Shown here: positions 25,918-32,449 of the stretch, one piece after another
Position numbering within the stretch: position 1 is the stretch's first letter
How the letters are laid out: every line of letters begins with the position of its first letter
Assembly: GCA_038206355.1 (NCBI GenBank)
Contig: JBBRAY010000004.1
Coordinates: 1-64,000 of the forward strand
Source: JAPLDB01 sp038206355
GTDB taxonomy: Bacteria; Bacteroidota; Bacteroidia; AKYH767-A; 2013-40CM-41-45
Reading direction: 5' to 3'
Length of the DNA stretch: 64,000 nucleotides
Notes under the pieces: generated by a model
The model's input: the letters and a program-made list of their open reading frames with translations, nothing else
What the model was told of the DNA's origin: nothing
The model's database searches: none
Position numbers and translations under genes: made by a program

Positions 25918-26161
25918 TCAGGAGTTATAATAAGACTTTAAGAAATTTTCCCGCTGAATTCCTGATTGTGTACAGATATGCCTGAGTGTGGAAGATTTAA
26001 TTGTATTGTGATTGGGAAGTGTGAGCGGAGTAAAATGTTCCGTCTTTTTTTTTGCGGCTCATGGAAATGTGATTCCCTTCTCTTACTATCTCAAACCCCA
26101 ATTCTATGAGTGTTTTTAAAACTCGGTTTTTGGGAGCATCAACAGGAAATCTCAAACTCAT
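25918..26161 (-). pseudogene. hicA: HicA-type toxin, frameshifted at an A9 run
   Basis: The ATG at 26161 overlaps the hicB stop (ATGA). The frame reads RFPVDAPKNRVLKTLIELGF, then EIVREGNHISMSRKKK and meets a run of nine A (26045-26053), after which it ends early. In the next frame the usual HicA tail follows (TEHFTPLTLPNHNTIKSSTL, then RHICTQSGIQREN), ending at 25918. Eight A would give one intact frame of 80 residues with the catalytic histidine in GNHISM. HicA cleaves mRNA. It may be inactive, rescued by slippage, or wrongly sequenced. Confidence 0.75.
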
Positions 26162-26385
26162 GATGCCATTGCAAGTTCTGCCACAAAAAATTCAATGATT
26201 GGAGTTTCATCATCGGCCCATGCATCTTTGCCGAAAGATTCAAAATGAAATTGGATGGCAGATTTTACATCTGTAAGCGCCTCTTCATAACTATCCCCTT
26301 CGCCAACGATAACACCCTTTAAACCCACGGGGTATGCGATGTAACCATCGGTATGTTTCTCGATAACAATCTTTATATTTTTCAT
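26158..26385 (-). CDS. hicB: HicB-family antitoxin
   Basis: The 75-residue protein has the compact HicB fold pattern, with YIAYPVGLKGVIVGEGDSYEEALTDVKSAI typical of the family (residues 15-44). It lacks a clear C-terminal DNA-binding part. It overlaps the hicA start by four bases, the standard order for an antitoxin-first module. It should neutralise HicA by masking its active site. Since hicA is frameshifted, it may now protect against nothing or against a slippage product. Confidence 0.8.
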   Translation of the reverse strand: MKNIKIVIEKHTDGYIAYPVGLKGVIVGEGDSYEEALTDVKSAIQFHFESFGKDAWADDETPIIEFFVAELAMAS

Positions 26386-26509
26386 TGGTACAAATATACA
26401 TCATTCGTGGATTTGCGGGAATACAGTGGGTTTTGCTTATTCAATAAGTTTTCAATTAATCTTCCCATCACTAAATTAAGTATTTTCGCCATCCTTAAAA
26501 CTTATCAGT

Positions 26510-27484
26510 ATGAACAGAGGTCCGATTTCACAATTCATGGAGAAGCATTATCTCCATTTCAATGCAGCTGCTTTGATGGATGCTGCCAAAGGTTACGAAG
26601 CGCACATGAATGAAGGTGGCAAGATGATGATCACGCTTGCAGGCGCAATGAGTACAGCAGAACTCGGTATTTCTCTGGCAGAAATGATACGTCAGGATAA
26701 AGTGCAGATTATTTCATGCACAGGTGCCAATTTGGAAGAGGATTTGATGAACCTTGTTGCGCACAACCATTACAAGCGCGTGCCGAATTACCGCGACCTC
26801 ACGCCGCAAATGGAATGGGATCTGTTGGAAAATCATTACAACCGTGTTACGGACACTTGCATTCCGGAAGAGGAGGCATTCCGCAGATTGCAGAAACATA
26901 TTTATGGTGCATGGAAAACGGCGGAGGACAAAGGCGAAAGATATTTACCGCATGAATACATGTACAAGATTTTATTGAGCGGAGAGTTGAAACAATATTA
27001 TGAAATTGATCCGAAGAACTCGTGGATGCTTGCAGCAGCAGAAAAAAATCTACCGATTGTTTGTCCGGGCTGGGAGGACAGCACGATGGGAAATATTTTT
27101 GCTTCCTATGTGATCAAAAAAGAATTGAAAGCAACGACCATGATGAGTGGGATTGAATATATGGTATGGCTTTCCGACTGGTACAGAAATAATTCTTCCG
27201 GCAAGGGCGTAGGATTTTTTCAGATCGGAGGAGGCATTGCAGGTGATTTTCCAATCTGCGTAGTGCCGATGATGTACCAGGATTTAGAGTGGCATGACGT
27301 TCCTTTCTGGAGTTACTTCTGCCAGATCAGCGACAGCACAACAAGTTTCGGATCTTACAGCGGTGCTGTTCCGAATGAAAAAATTACCTGGGGAAAACTG
27401 GGTATTGAAACGCCGAAGTTTATTATTGAAAGTGATGCGAGCATTGTTGCTCCGCTGATGTTTGGGTGGATACTGGGTTGGTAG
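26510..27484 (+). CDS. Deoxyhypusine-synthase-like protein
   Basis: The 324-residue protein belongs to the deoxyhypusine synthase family, which in eukaryotes and archaea transfers a butylamine group from spermidine to eIF5A. It has TLAGAMSTAELG, SCTGANLEEDLMNL, GWEDSTMGN and a C-terminal ITWGKL where the catalytic lysine of the family lies. Bacteria lack hypusinated eIF5A, so the partner is unclear. Relatives can make homospermidine or act on other polyamine substrates, which is inference here. It stands alone on the + strand. Confidence 0.85.
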   Translation: MNRGPISQFMEKHYLHFNAAALMDAAKGYEAHMNEGGKMMITLAGAMSTAELGISLAEMIRQDKVQIISCTGANLEEDLMNLVAHNHYKRVPNYRDLTPQMEWDLLENHYNRVTDTCIPEEEAFRRLQKHIYGAWKTAEDKGERYLPHEYMYKILLSGELKQYYEIDPKNSWMLAAAEKNLPIVCPGWEDSTMGNIFASYVIKKELKATTMMSGIEYMVWLSDWYRNNSSGKGVGFFQIGGGIAGDFPICVVPMMYQDLEWHDVPFWSYFCQISDSTTSFGSYSGAVPNEKITWGKLGIETPKFIIESDASIVAPLMFGWILGW

Positions 27485-27906
27485 TTAATTTAATATTGGA
27501 ACGAATTTATAACACTGAGTTTATAGAAACATAATTTTTTCCTCTTCAGAAAGGATATTCCTATAGTACGCGAATGCCCGCGACAATTCCTTTATTATTA
27601 TTTTTTCTTGTGGCGTTAGTCCTCTCGTTTTTCTGAGAGATTTTATATTTTGACTATGAACAGGTTGTTGAATGTTTTGCATTAAAAATGGATTTTATTT
27701 TATTCATCAGATAAAAATAAATACCAAATCTTTATTTTTTTTAATTCATTAAAATAGATTTACAAGCTACTTAATCTCAGCAAATTAATGATTGGGTATT
27801 ATTATAGTGATGAATTCAAATACCCACTTTACGGGAATTATTAACCCCATTCAAAATTATTTGCTTTTAAAAACCTCACCCTGTTCAAAAAGTCAAAAGA
27901 ATAAAT
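27485..27906. other. AT-rich intergenic stretch with one possible small gene
   Basis: Apart from the possible 53-codon gene at 27521-27682 the region is AT-rich, with no promoter box, palindrome or RNA structure that I can support. Confidence 0.5.
27521..27682 (-). CDS. Possible small protein, 53 residues
   Basis: An ATG at 27682 opens a frame of 53 codons that reads like a helical basic protein (KSLRKTRGLTPQEKIIIKEL, then SRAFAYYRNILSEEEK). The residue mix is more protein-like than the surrounding AT-rich spacer. No family is recognised and no promoter is clear. Confidence 0.35.
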   Translation of the reverse strand: MQNIQQPVHSQNIKSLRKTRGLTPQEKIIIKELSRAFAYYRNILSEEEKIMFL

Positions 27907-28332
27907 TTATTTCATCGTATTCTTTTTGAACTCTTCCAGCATCAAAATTATTTTATCCAGCTTTTCAATTTCGATGGTATCGAGTTTTAGCTGCAGCGCT
28001 TCTATTTCAAGTTTTGCTTCGAGGTTGGTTTGGTAGTCCGCTTGGGCCTGTTCCCTGTCTCTTTCACTTTGCCTGTTTTGCGCCATCATGATTATCGGTG
28101 CCGCATAGGCGGCCTGTGTAGAGAATAAAAGATTGAGGAGGATGAAAGGATACACGTCCCAGTGGTGCATAAAACCAATCAGGTTCAGCCCCATCCACAA
28201 CATTACCAATAATGTTTGAATAATGATAAATCTCCACGATCCCATTCCTTTTGCCACTCTATCAGCCAGCCTTTGACCGAATTCCATCCGTTCGCGGTAG
28301 CGCTCATGCCAGGTTTTATTTTGTGTTGCCAT
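27907..28332 (-). CDS. DUF1003 membrane protein
   Basis: The 141-residue protein has two transmembrane segments (FIIIQTLLVMLWMGLNLIG and PFILLNLLFSTQAAYAAPI, about residues 35-55 and 65-85), the family's RLADRVAKGMGSW start and QNRQSERDREQAQADYQTN end, and a helical tail. DUF1003 proteins are small inner-membrane proteins of unknown function, often annotated near stress genes. It stands alone. Confidence 0.85.
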   Translation of the reverse strand: MATQNKTWHERYRERMEFGQRLADRVAKGMGSWRFIIIQTLLVMLWMGLNLIGFMHHWDVYPFILLNLLFSTQAAYAAPIIMMAQNRQSERDREQAQADYQTNLEAKLEIEALQLKLDTIEIEKLDKIILMLEEFKKNTMK

Positions 28333-28558
28333 GGTTGTATTTATTTAAGGAGAGTGAAATGTAAAGGAAATACAATTAAATGCTACATAAGTGACATAAG
28401 CATGATATCTGAATTTTTGAAAGATGAAAATGGTAATTGTATTTAAACCATATTTCTGGTGACAAGCAAAATAGCTACAAGCGACAACATTATTTTATTT
28501 TACATCATCGTTATGAAGCAGATCCTCCTCCCGCGAATAGCATCATAACAATAAAACG

Positions 28559-28584
28559 AAAGGCGTGGTGATAGCTACGCCTTT
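28559..28584 (-). terminator. Terminator behind the decayed tRNA-Leu copy A
   Basis: AAAGGCGTGGTGATAGCTACGCCTTT can fold into an eight-pair hairpin (AAAGGCGT with ACGCCTTT) and is followed on the minus strand by CGTTTTATTG. It follows copy A as the other terminator follows the intact tRNA. Confidence 0.6.
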
Positions 28585-28609
28585 CTGCTTTATCGTACCC
28601 GGAGCCGGA

Positions 28610-28627
28610 TCCCGATAGCTATCGGGA
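28610..28627. repeat. 18-bp palindrome TCCCGATAGCTATCGGGA
   Basis: This is a perfect palindrome in the T-arm position of decayed tRNA-Leu copy A. It replaces three bases (GTC on the + strand) relative to the intact tRNA. Confidence 0.85.
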
Positions 28628-28661
28628 GAACCGGCATGTCAGTTAAGACACTGGTGTTTGA

Positions 28662-28679
28662 TCCCGATAGCCATCGGGA
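28662..28679. repeat. 18-bp palindrome, second copy in tRNA copy A
   Basis: TCCCGATAGCCATCGGGA differs by one base from the first copy. It lies in the anticodon arm of copy A and again replaces three bases (GAC on the + strand). Confidence 0.85.
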
Positions 28680-28687
28680 CAGCACGT

Positions 28688-28972
28688 CTAATAATATTTT
28701 TTAAGCAGTTTTTGTGATATCTCAGGATGTTTCTTTAAATCCAGTATGTATTTTCTACTCTTCATTTTCTTGATGTGGGCTTCGATTTGTCTTGCCTGAG
28801 TAATTGTGAGGTCATTAATCTCAAAAAACAATTTCCAATCGGAATATTTAGCTGTAAAGCTACTCGCGAATTCCTTTGACAGATGATATTCTATCCTTTC
28901 CTTAATATTTTTTGTACTTCCAATATAAAATTTATCAGACGTCTCCGAGTACATTATATATACGCTTGCCAT
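28688..28972 (-). CDS. Small GIY-YIG nuclease-family protein beside tRNA-Leu
   Basis: The 94-residue protein is a single GIY-YIG domain (VYIMYSETSDKFYIGSTKNI at residues 4-23, then ERIEYHLSKEF), with the second-half motif EINDLTITQARQIEAHIKKM containing the conserved glutamate, and KSRKYIL. It resembles the UPF0213/UvrC-like small proteins common in Bacteroidota. The stop codon TAG at 28688-28690 is the D-loop TAG of the decayed tRNA copy that follows. The ATG lies 12 bases past the terminator of the intact tRNA-Leu. It may be a homing-type nuclease gene carried with tRNA sequence. Confidence 0.8.
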   Translation of the reverse strand: MASVYIMYSETSDKFYIGSTKNIKERIEYHLSKEFASSFTAKYSDWKLFFEINDLTITQARQIEAHIKKMKSRKYILDLKKHPEISQKLLKKYY

Positions 28973-28984
28973 AGGTCAAAAATG

Positions 28985-29014
28985 AAAAAAGCCACGCAAT
29001 CACGTAGCTTTTTT
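28985..29014 (-). terminator. Rho-independent terminator of tRNA-Leu
   Basis: AAAAAAGCTACG, a short TGATT loop and GCGTGGCTTTTTT (minus strand) form a 12-pair hairpin with a T run. It lies six bases beyond the tRNA 3' end. Confidence 0.75.
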
Positions 29015-29020
29015 CGTTTG

Positions 29021-29104
29021 TACCCGGAGCCGGAGTCGAACCGGCATGCCAATTAAGGCACTGGTGTTTGAGACCAGCGCGTCTACCAATTCCGCCATCC
29101 GGGC
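29021..29104 (-). tRNA. tRNA-Leu, anticodon CAA
   Basis: On the minus strand the 84-base gene starts GCCCGGATGGCGGAATTGG and has the D loop GGTAGACGC. The anticodon arm is CTGGT-CTCAAAC-ACCAG with anticodon CAA, a long variable arm typical of tRNA-Leu follows, then the T arm GCCGGTTCGACTCCGGC and acceptor TCCGGGT with A as discriminator. All arms can pair and CCA is not encoded. It reads UUG leucine codons. A terminator follows and a TACTTTCG promoter box lies upstream. Confidence 0.93.
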
Positions 29105-29147
29105 ATATTTAAATTTAAATACCGTTCCTGAAAGAACGGGAGTGCGA

Positions 29148-29155
29148 AAGTAATA
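29148..29155 (-). promoter_or_regulatory. Predicted -7 box of tRNA-Leu
   Basis: TACTTTCG on the minus strand (about 29148-29155) resembles the TAnnTTTG box and is followed by a C-rich stretch leading into the tRNA. The same TACTTTCG occurs upstream of decayed copy B (about 29275). Confidence 0.5.
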
Positions 29156-29175
29156 TTATTATTTTGTTGATGGTT

Positions 29176-29252
29176 GTCCCGATTGATAACCCCGGCAATT
29201 AAAATGATAGCGTGTCTACCATCCCGATAGCTATAGGGACCGCCATCCGGGC
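29176..29252 (-). pseudogene. Decayed tRNA-Leu copy B with palindrome
   Basis: The segment keeps the 5' acceptor strand (CCATCCGGGC on the + strand), the D loop GTCTACCA and degraded middle parts. The palindrome at 29222-29239 replaces ATT (+ strand) in the D arm. A degenerate palindrome start (TCCCGAT) sits at the T-arm position near 29177. Its upstream region resembles that of the intact tRNA, including a TACTTTCG box, so a tRNA with its promoter was once duplicated. Confidence 0.65.
29222..29239. repeat. 18-bp palindrome, third copy
   Basis: TCCCGATAGCTATAGGGA differs from the perfect palindrome by one base and lies in the D arm of decayed tRNA copy B, replacing three bases (ATT). Confidence 0.8.
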
Positions 29253-29408
29253 ATAAATCTGAAGGCGGGATGCGAAAGTATCACTCTATTTTTCATTCCC
29301 AACTGCTGGAATCGCCTGACTCGGATAATATTTTAAGGAGTTTTTCTAAATTCCTGAAAGATTTCCTGTCTAATCAACGATGTCGTGCCCCTCACGCACA
29401 AATTTATC
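29253..29408. other. Spacer between the tRNA-Leu locus and the response regulator
   Basis: It contains the duplicated TACTTTCG promoter box of decayed copy B near 29275. I see nothing else of note and no clear terminator for the response regulator gene. Confidence 0.45.
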
Positions 29409-30107
29409 CTACTTCAACGGCACAACAAAATGATACCCTTTTCCTTTCAGCGTTATAATTTCAATTCCGTCTTCTTTGGAAAAGTACTCGCGCAGTTTGC
29501 GCATATACACGTCGAGCGTTCGTGAGTTGAAAAAGGAGTCGTCGCCCCATACACTCAGTAAAATTTTTTTGCGGTCAATGATTTGATTTTGATGCGATGC
29601 AAGCAAGCTCAGCACTTCTGATTCGCGATTGGAGAGTTTTATCACTTCCGTTGATGAATGCAACTCATAGCTGCCGGGAAGAAATCGAAACTTTCCAAGC
29701 TTTATCTCAGGAGCTTGTTCAGGAGATGAAAAATCTGTAGAAGCTAATATCTGCAACTGATTATTAATCCGTACGATCAACTCTTCCATGCTGAATGGCT
29801 TCTTTAAATAATCCCTTCCGCCGGATTCAAAACCTTTGACTAAATCTTCGGTCTGTGATTTTGCCGTAAGAAAAATAATCGGCAAACGGTTAAAGACATT
29901 TCTGATTTCTTTACCCAAGGTATATCCATCTACATTGGGAAGCATTACATCAAGCACACATACATCAGGACTGAATGTCTTAAAACTATTCATCACATCC
30001 CTGCCATCCTGAACCAGTAAAACTTCAAATCCCCGGTGCTGCAGTGTTTCCATCACAATTTTTCCGAGGAATGGTTCATCTTCCACATATAATATTTTAT
30101 GCCTCAT
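29409..30107 (-). CDS. OmpR-type response regulator
   Basis: The 232-residue protein has an N-terminal receiver domain (ILYVEDEPFLG, phosphate acceptor aspartate in VCVLDVMLPNVDG near residue 52, threonine in FLTAK, lysine in KKPF) and a C-terminal winged-helix domain with SNRESEVLSLLASHQNQIID and RTLDVYMRKLREY. It binds DNA when phosphorylated. It overlaps the sensor kinase gene by four bases (ATGA) and is the cognate regulator by position. Target genes are unknown. Confidence 0.92.
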   Translation of the reverse strand: MRHKILYVEDEPFLGKIVMETLQHRGFEVLLVQDGRDVMNSFKTFSPDVCVLDVMLPNVDGYTLGKEIRNVFNRLPIIFLTAKSQTEDLVKGFESGGRDYLKKPFSMEELIVRINNQLQILASTDFSSPEQAPEIKLGKFRFLPGSYELHSSTEVIKLSNRESEVLSLLASHQNQIIDRKKILLSVWGDDSFFNSRTLDVYMRKLREYFSKEDGIEIITLKGKGYHFVVPLK

Positions 30108-31570
30108 GCTTTTGGAAAAATAAGGGTGAAGGTGCTGCCGGTGCCGACATTGTTTTTAACCGTTATTGATCCGTGGTGTTTATCCATAATTAAAGAAGCG
30201 TAACTCAATCCCAATCCGTATCCTTTTATATTGTGGCGATTACCTGTGGGCACACGGAAAAATTTTTCAAATATTTTGTTTATGTATTCCTGTGGAATGC
30301 CCGGACCATTATCAGAAACAGAAAGGGTAATTTTATCTGCTGAGTTTTGAATGGCCACCAAGATTTCAGGATCAGGACCGGCATATTTCAAACTGTTATC
30401 CAGTAAATTCAAAAGTACACCCTGCACATGAAGCTTGTCAAGATTCACTAAAAATATTTCCTGAGGTTTTTCAAATCTTACGTTTACCTTTTGGCTACTC
30501 AATCTCAACCTGAATGAATTGATGGTTTCGTCCGCTACTTTTACAAGGTCCATGATTTCAATATTCAACAAAAGGACGCCATCCTCAAGCATAGACGTAG
30601 TAAGAACGTTACTCACGAGGAGGTCAAGGCGGTTCATCTCAAGTGCAGCGATATTGATATACTCTTCCGCTTTTTGGGTATTATTCTTCAAATCAAAATC
30701 CTGCAATGCTTCAATGGCAACTTTCACCGTAGTCACGGGTGTTTTTAATTCATGAGAGATGTTGCTGATGAAATCATTTTTCAGGGCACTGAGTTCCATT
30801 TGCTTCTTTACACTTTTATAAGAAATAAAAAATGCAGCTGTGGTAAACAAAAGTAAAACCAAAGCAAATAAAAATTGAGGCGTCAGTTTTTCAAACAGGT
30901 AGAGGTTGTAATGACTGAACGCCGCACCGGGAGCGCCGGGATCTAAACTGCTTTCAAAATATATTGCAGAATTGTTTTTCCCCGAAACAGTGTCATTTCC
31001 GGATACCCATTGCATTTGTAACTTCAATCCGTTTCGCGCAAGATTTTCATCGAACAATTTTTTCAGGAGAACTGTGTCTGTTTTGTAATAAAAGGTTTTG
31101 TCAATGCTGTCGCCGTCGCCGGAAGTCATCTCCTTAAAAATAAGTTTGACTCCGTGAACAAGGAGGTCCTTTGTTGAATCAGAACGATGACGAAGTTTCA
31201 TCATATCAAATTGAGGCGGCAATGAATCCCGTTCGGCTATTGTGTTTTTTCCATCATGCGACAACATTATTTTTTCAATCCTGTCTTCTTTAAATAACCC
31301 GTTCCCTGTCGCGGAATCCCCGTCATTTATTTCCAGATGAACTTTAAATCCTTTTTTATCTTTCAGGATCGGATCAATAAGATTTTGTACAAGCATTGAA
31401 TCCATGGCCTGATCTTTCGACTTTATAAATTGCTGGTACAAACTTTTTCTCAGAATATCCTTCTCGGAACCGTACTGAGAATATAACCATTGCGCCACAA
31501 AAGATGCAAGTAGCAATTCGCTCACAATCATGAGCACTTTCAGCGCAGTGATATTTTTCAGATTGAACAT
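30104..31570 (-). CDS. Sensor histidine kinase
   Basis: The preferred start at 31570 (MFNLKNITALKVLMIVSELL) lies 10 bases after a TACTTTTG box on the minus strand. The earlier ATG at 31612 lies upstream of that box. The protein (488 residues) has a transmembrane segment near residue 15, a long periplasmic sensor region, a second transmembrane segment (FLFALVLLLFTTAAFFISY), the phosphoacceptor ISHELKTPVTTVK and a full ATP-binding domain (LLDNSLKYA, DNGPGIP, GYGLGLSY). It transmits an envelope signal to the overlapping response regulator. Confidence 0.9.
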   Translation of the reverse strand: MFNLKNITALKVLMIVSELLLASFVAQWLYSQYGSEKDILRKSLYQQFIKSKDQAMDSMLVQNLIDPILKDKKGFKVHLEINDGDSATGNGLFKEDRIEKIMLSHDGKNTIAERDSLPPQFDMMKLRHRSDSTKDLLVHGVKLIFKEMTSGDGDSIDKTFYYKTDTVLLKKLFDENLARNGLKLQMQWVSGNDTVSGKNNSAIYFESSLDPGAPGAAFSHYNLYLFEKLTPQFLFALVLLLFTTAAFFISYKSVKKQMELSALKNDFISNISHELKTPVTTVKVAIEALQDFDLKNNTQKAEEYINIAALEMNRLDLLVSNVLTTSMLEDGVLLLNIEIMDLVKVADETINSFRLRLSSQKVNVRFEKPQEIFLVNLDKLHVQGVLLNLLDNSLKYAGPDPEILVAIQNSADKITLSVSDNGPGIPQEYINKIFEKFFRVPTGNRHNIKGYGLGLSYASLIMDKHHGSITVKNNVGTGSTFTLIFPKA

Positions 31571-31579
31571 TTCGGTATC

Positions 31580-31587
31580 CGCAAAAG
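31580..31587 (-). promoter_or_regulatory. Predicted -7 box of the kinase/regulator operon
   Basis: TACTTTTG on the minus strand at about 31580-31587 fits TAnnTTTG and lies just ahead of the preferred kinase start. Confidence 0.5.
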
Positions 31588-31673
31588 TAGCGCTATGCAG
31601 ACGGTGAAGCAACCGATTAACCTTAATTAACCTTAATTGCCTTTCGATTAACCTGAATCTGTCGGCTCATGCG

Positions 31674-31681
31674 ATACTTTT
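31674..31681 (+). promoter_or_regulatory. Predicted -7 box of the GLPGLI gene
   Basis: TACTTTTG on the + strand at about 31674-31682 lies 18 bases before the ATG at 31700 and is divergent from the kinase operon promoter about 90 bases away. Confidence 0.5.
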
Positions 31682-31699
31682 GACAAAAATAAAATCGCT

Positions 31700-32449
31700 A
31701 TGAATAAAATATTGATCACGCTTGCAACCATTGCCAATGTTGGATTTGCCAATGCACAACAAACCGGTAGAATTACCTATGAGGAAAAAGTAAAACTCGA
31801 AATCATGCTTGACAACGCCGATTCCGCCATGATGGCTTCATTGCCCAAGGAGCGAACTACACAGAAGGAATTGTATTTCACTCCCGACGTTTCTCTTTAC
31901 CGGAATGATAAGACCCAAAACAAGAGCCAGGATATTGATCAGGAGTCTGATGTGGGCGGTCGTGTCGTTATTAAAATGGATGCACCCGATGACAAAGTTT
32001 ATTGTGATCTGAAAAATAAAAAAATAATTGAGAAACGCGATTTCATGACGCGGCAGTTCTTGATTGAGTCAGATATGGATAAGATGACATGGAAGATTAC
32101 GGGAAATCAAAAGATGATATCGGGTTATCCTTGTCAGGAAGCTGTACTGCAGGACACGGCAAAAAAAGTAACCGTGTGGTTTACCCCGGCTATTGCAGTA
32201 TCCACCGGACCGAATGGGTATTCAAATCTTCCGGGATTGGTTTTGGCTGCCGATATTAACAACGGAAAAAGTTTCATCACTGCAAGCAATGTGGAGTTGA
32301 AAGACTTTGACAAAAGTATTCTTGTAAAGCCAACGGAAGGAAAGAAAGTGAGCAAGGATGATTTCAACAAAATTGTCGCACAGAAGAAAAAGGAAATGCA
32401 GGAAGAGAACGGTGGCAAGGGAGACATGATCATAAAAATCAGGAATTAA
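31700..32449 (+). CDS. GLPGLI family protein
   Basis: The 249-residue exported protein (signal peptide to about 19, FANAQ) has the family's ITYEEKV start, the cysteine in SGYPCQEAV and NLPGLVLAADINNG near residue 175. GLPGLI proteins are Bacteroidota-specific, of unknown function and often paired with a TonB-dependent receptor. Here the stop codon directly abuts the ATG of that receptor gene, so the two are surely one unit. They may serve uptake or export across the outer membrane. Confidence 0.88.
   Translation: MNKILITLATIANVGFANAQQTGRITYEEKVKLEIMLDNADSAMMASLPKERTTQKELYFTPDVSLYRNDKTQNKSQDIDQESDVGGRVVIKMDAPDDKVYCDLKNKKIIEKRDFMTRQFLIESDMDKMTWKITGNQKMISGYPCQEAVLQDTAKKVTVWFTPAIAVSTGPNGYSNLPGLVLAADINNGKSFITASNVELKDFDKSILVKPTEGKKVSKDDFNKIVAQKKKEMQEENGGKGDMIIKIRN

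Larger units (their letters stand above)
28596..28687 (-). pseudogene. Decayed tRNA-Leu copy A with two palindromes
   Basis: This segment matches the intact tRNA-Leu(CAA) from its 3' end through the D loop, but the 5' acceptor strand is missing. Two copies of the 18-bp palindrome (28610-28627 and 28662-28679) each take the place of three tRNA bases, GTC in the T loop region and GAC in the anticodon arm (+ strand). The D-loop TAG provides the stop codon of the adjacent GIY-YIG gene. It cannot make a working tRNA. Confidence 0.8.

Noticed and set aside
28333..28558. Spacer upstream of the DUF1003 gene searched for tRNA or sRNA
   Set aside because: Nothing beyond AT-rich sequence was visible.
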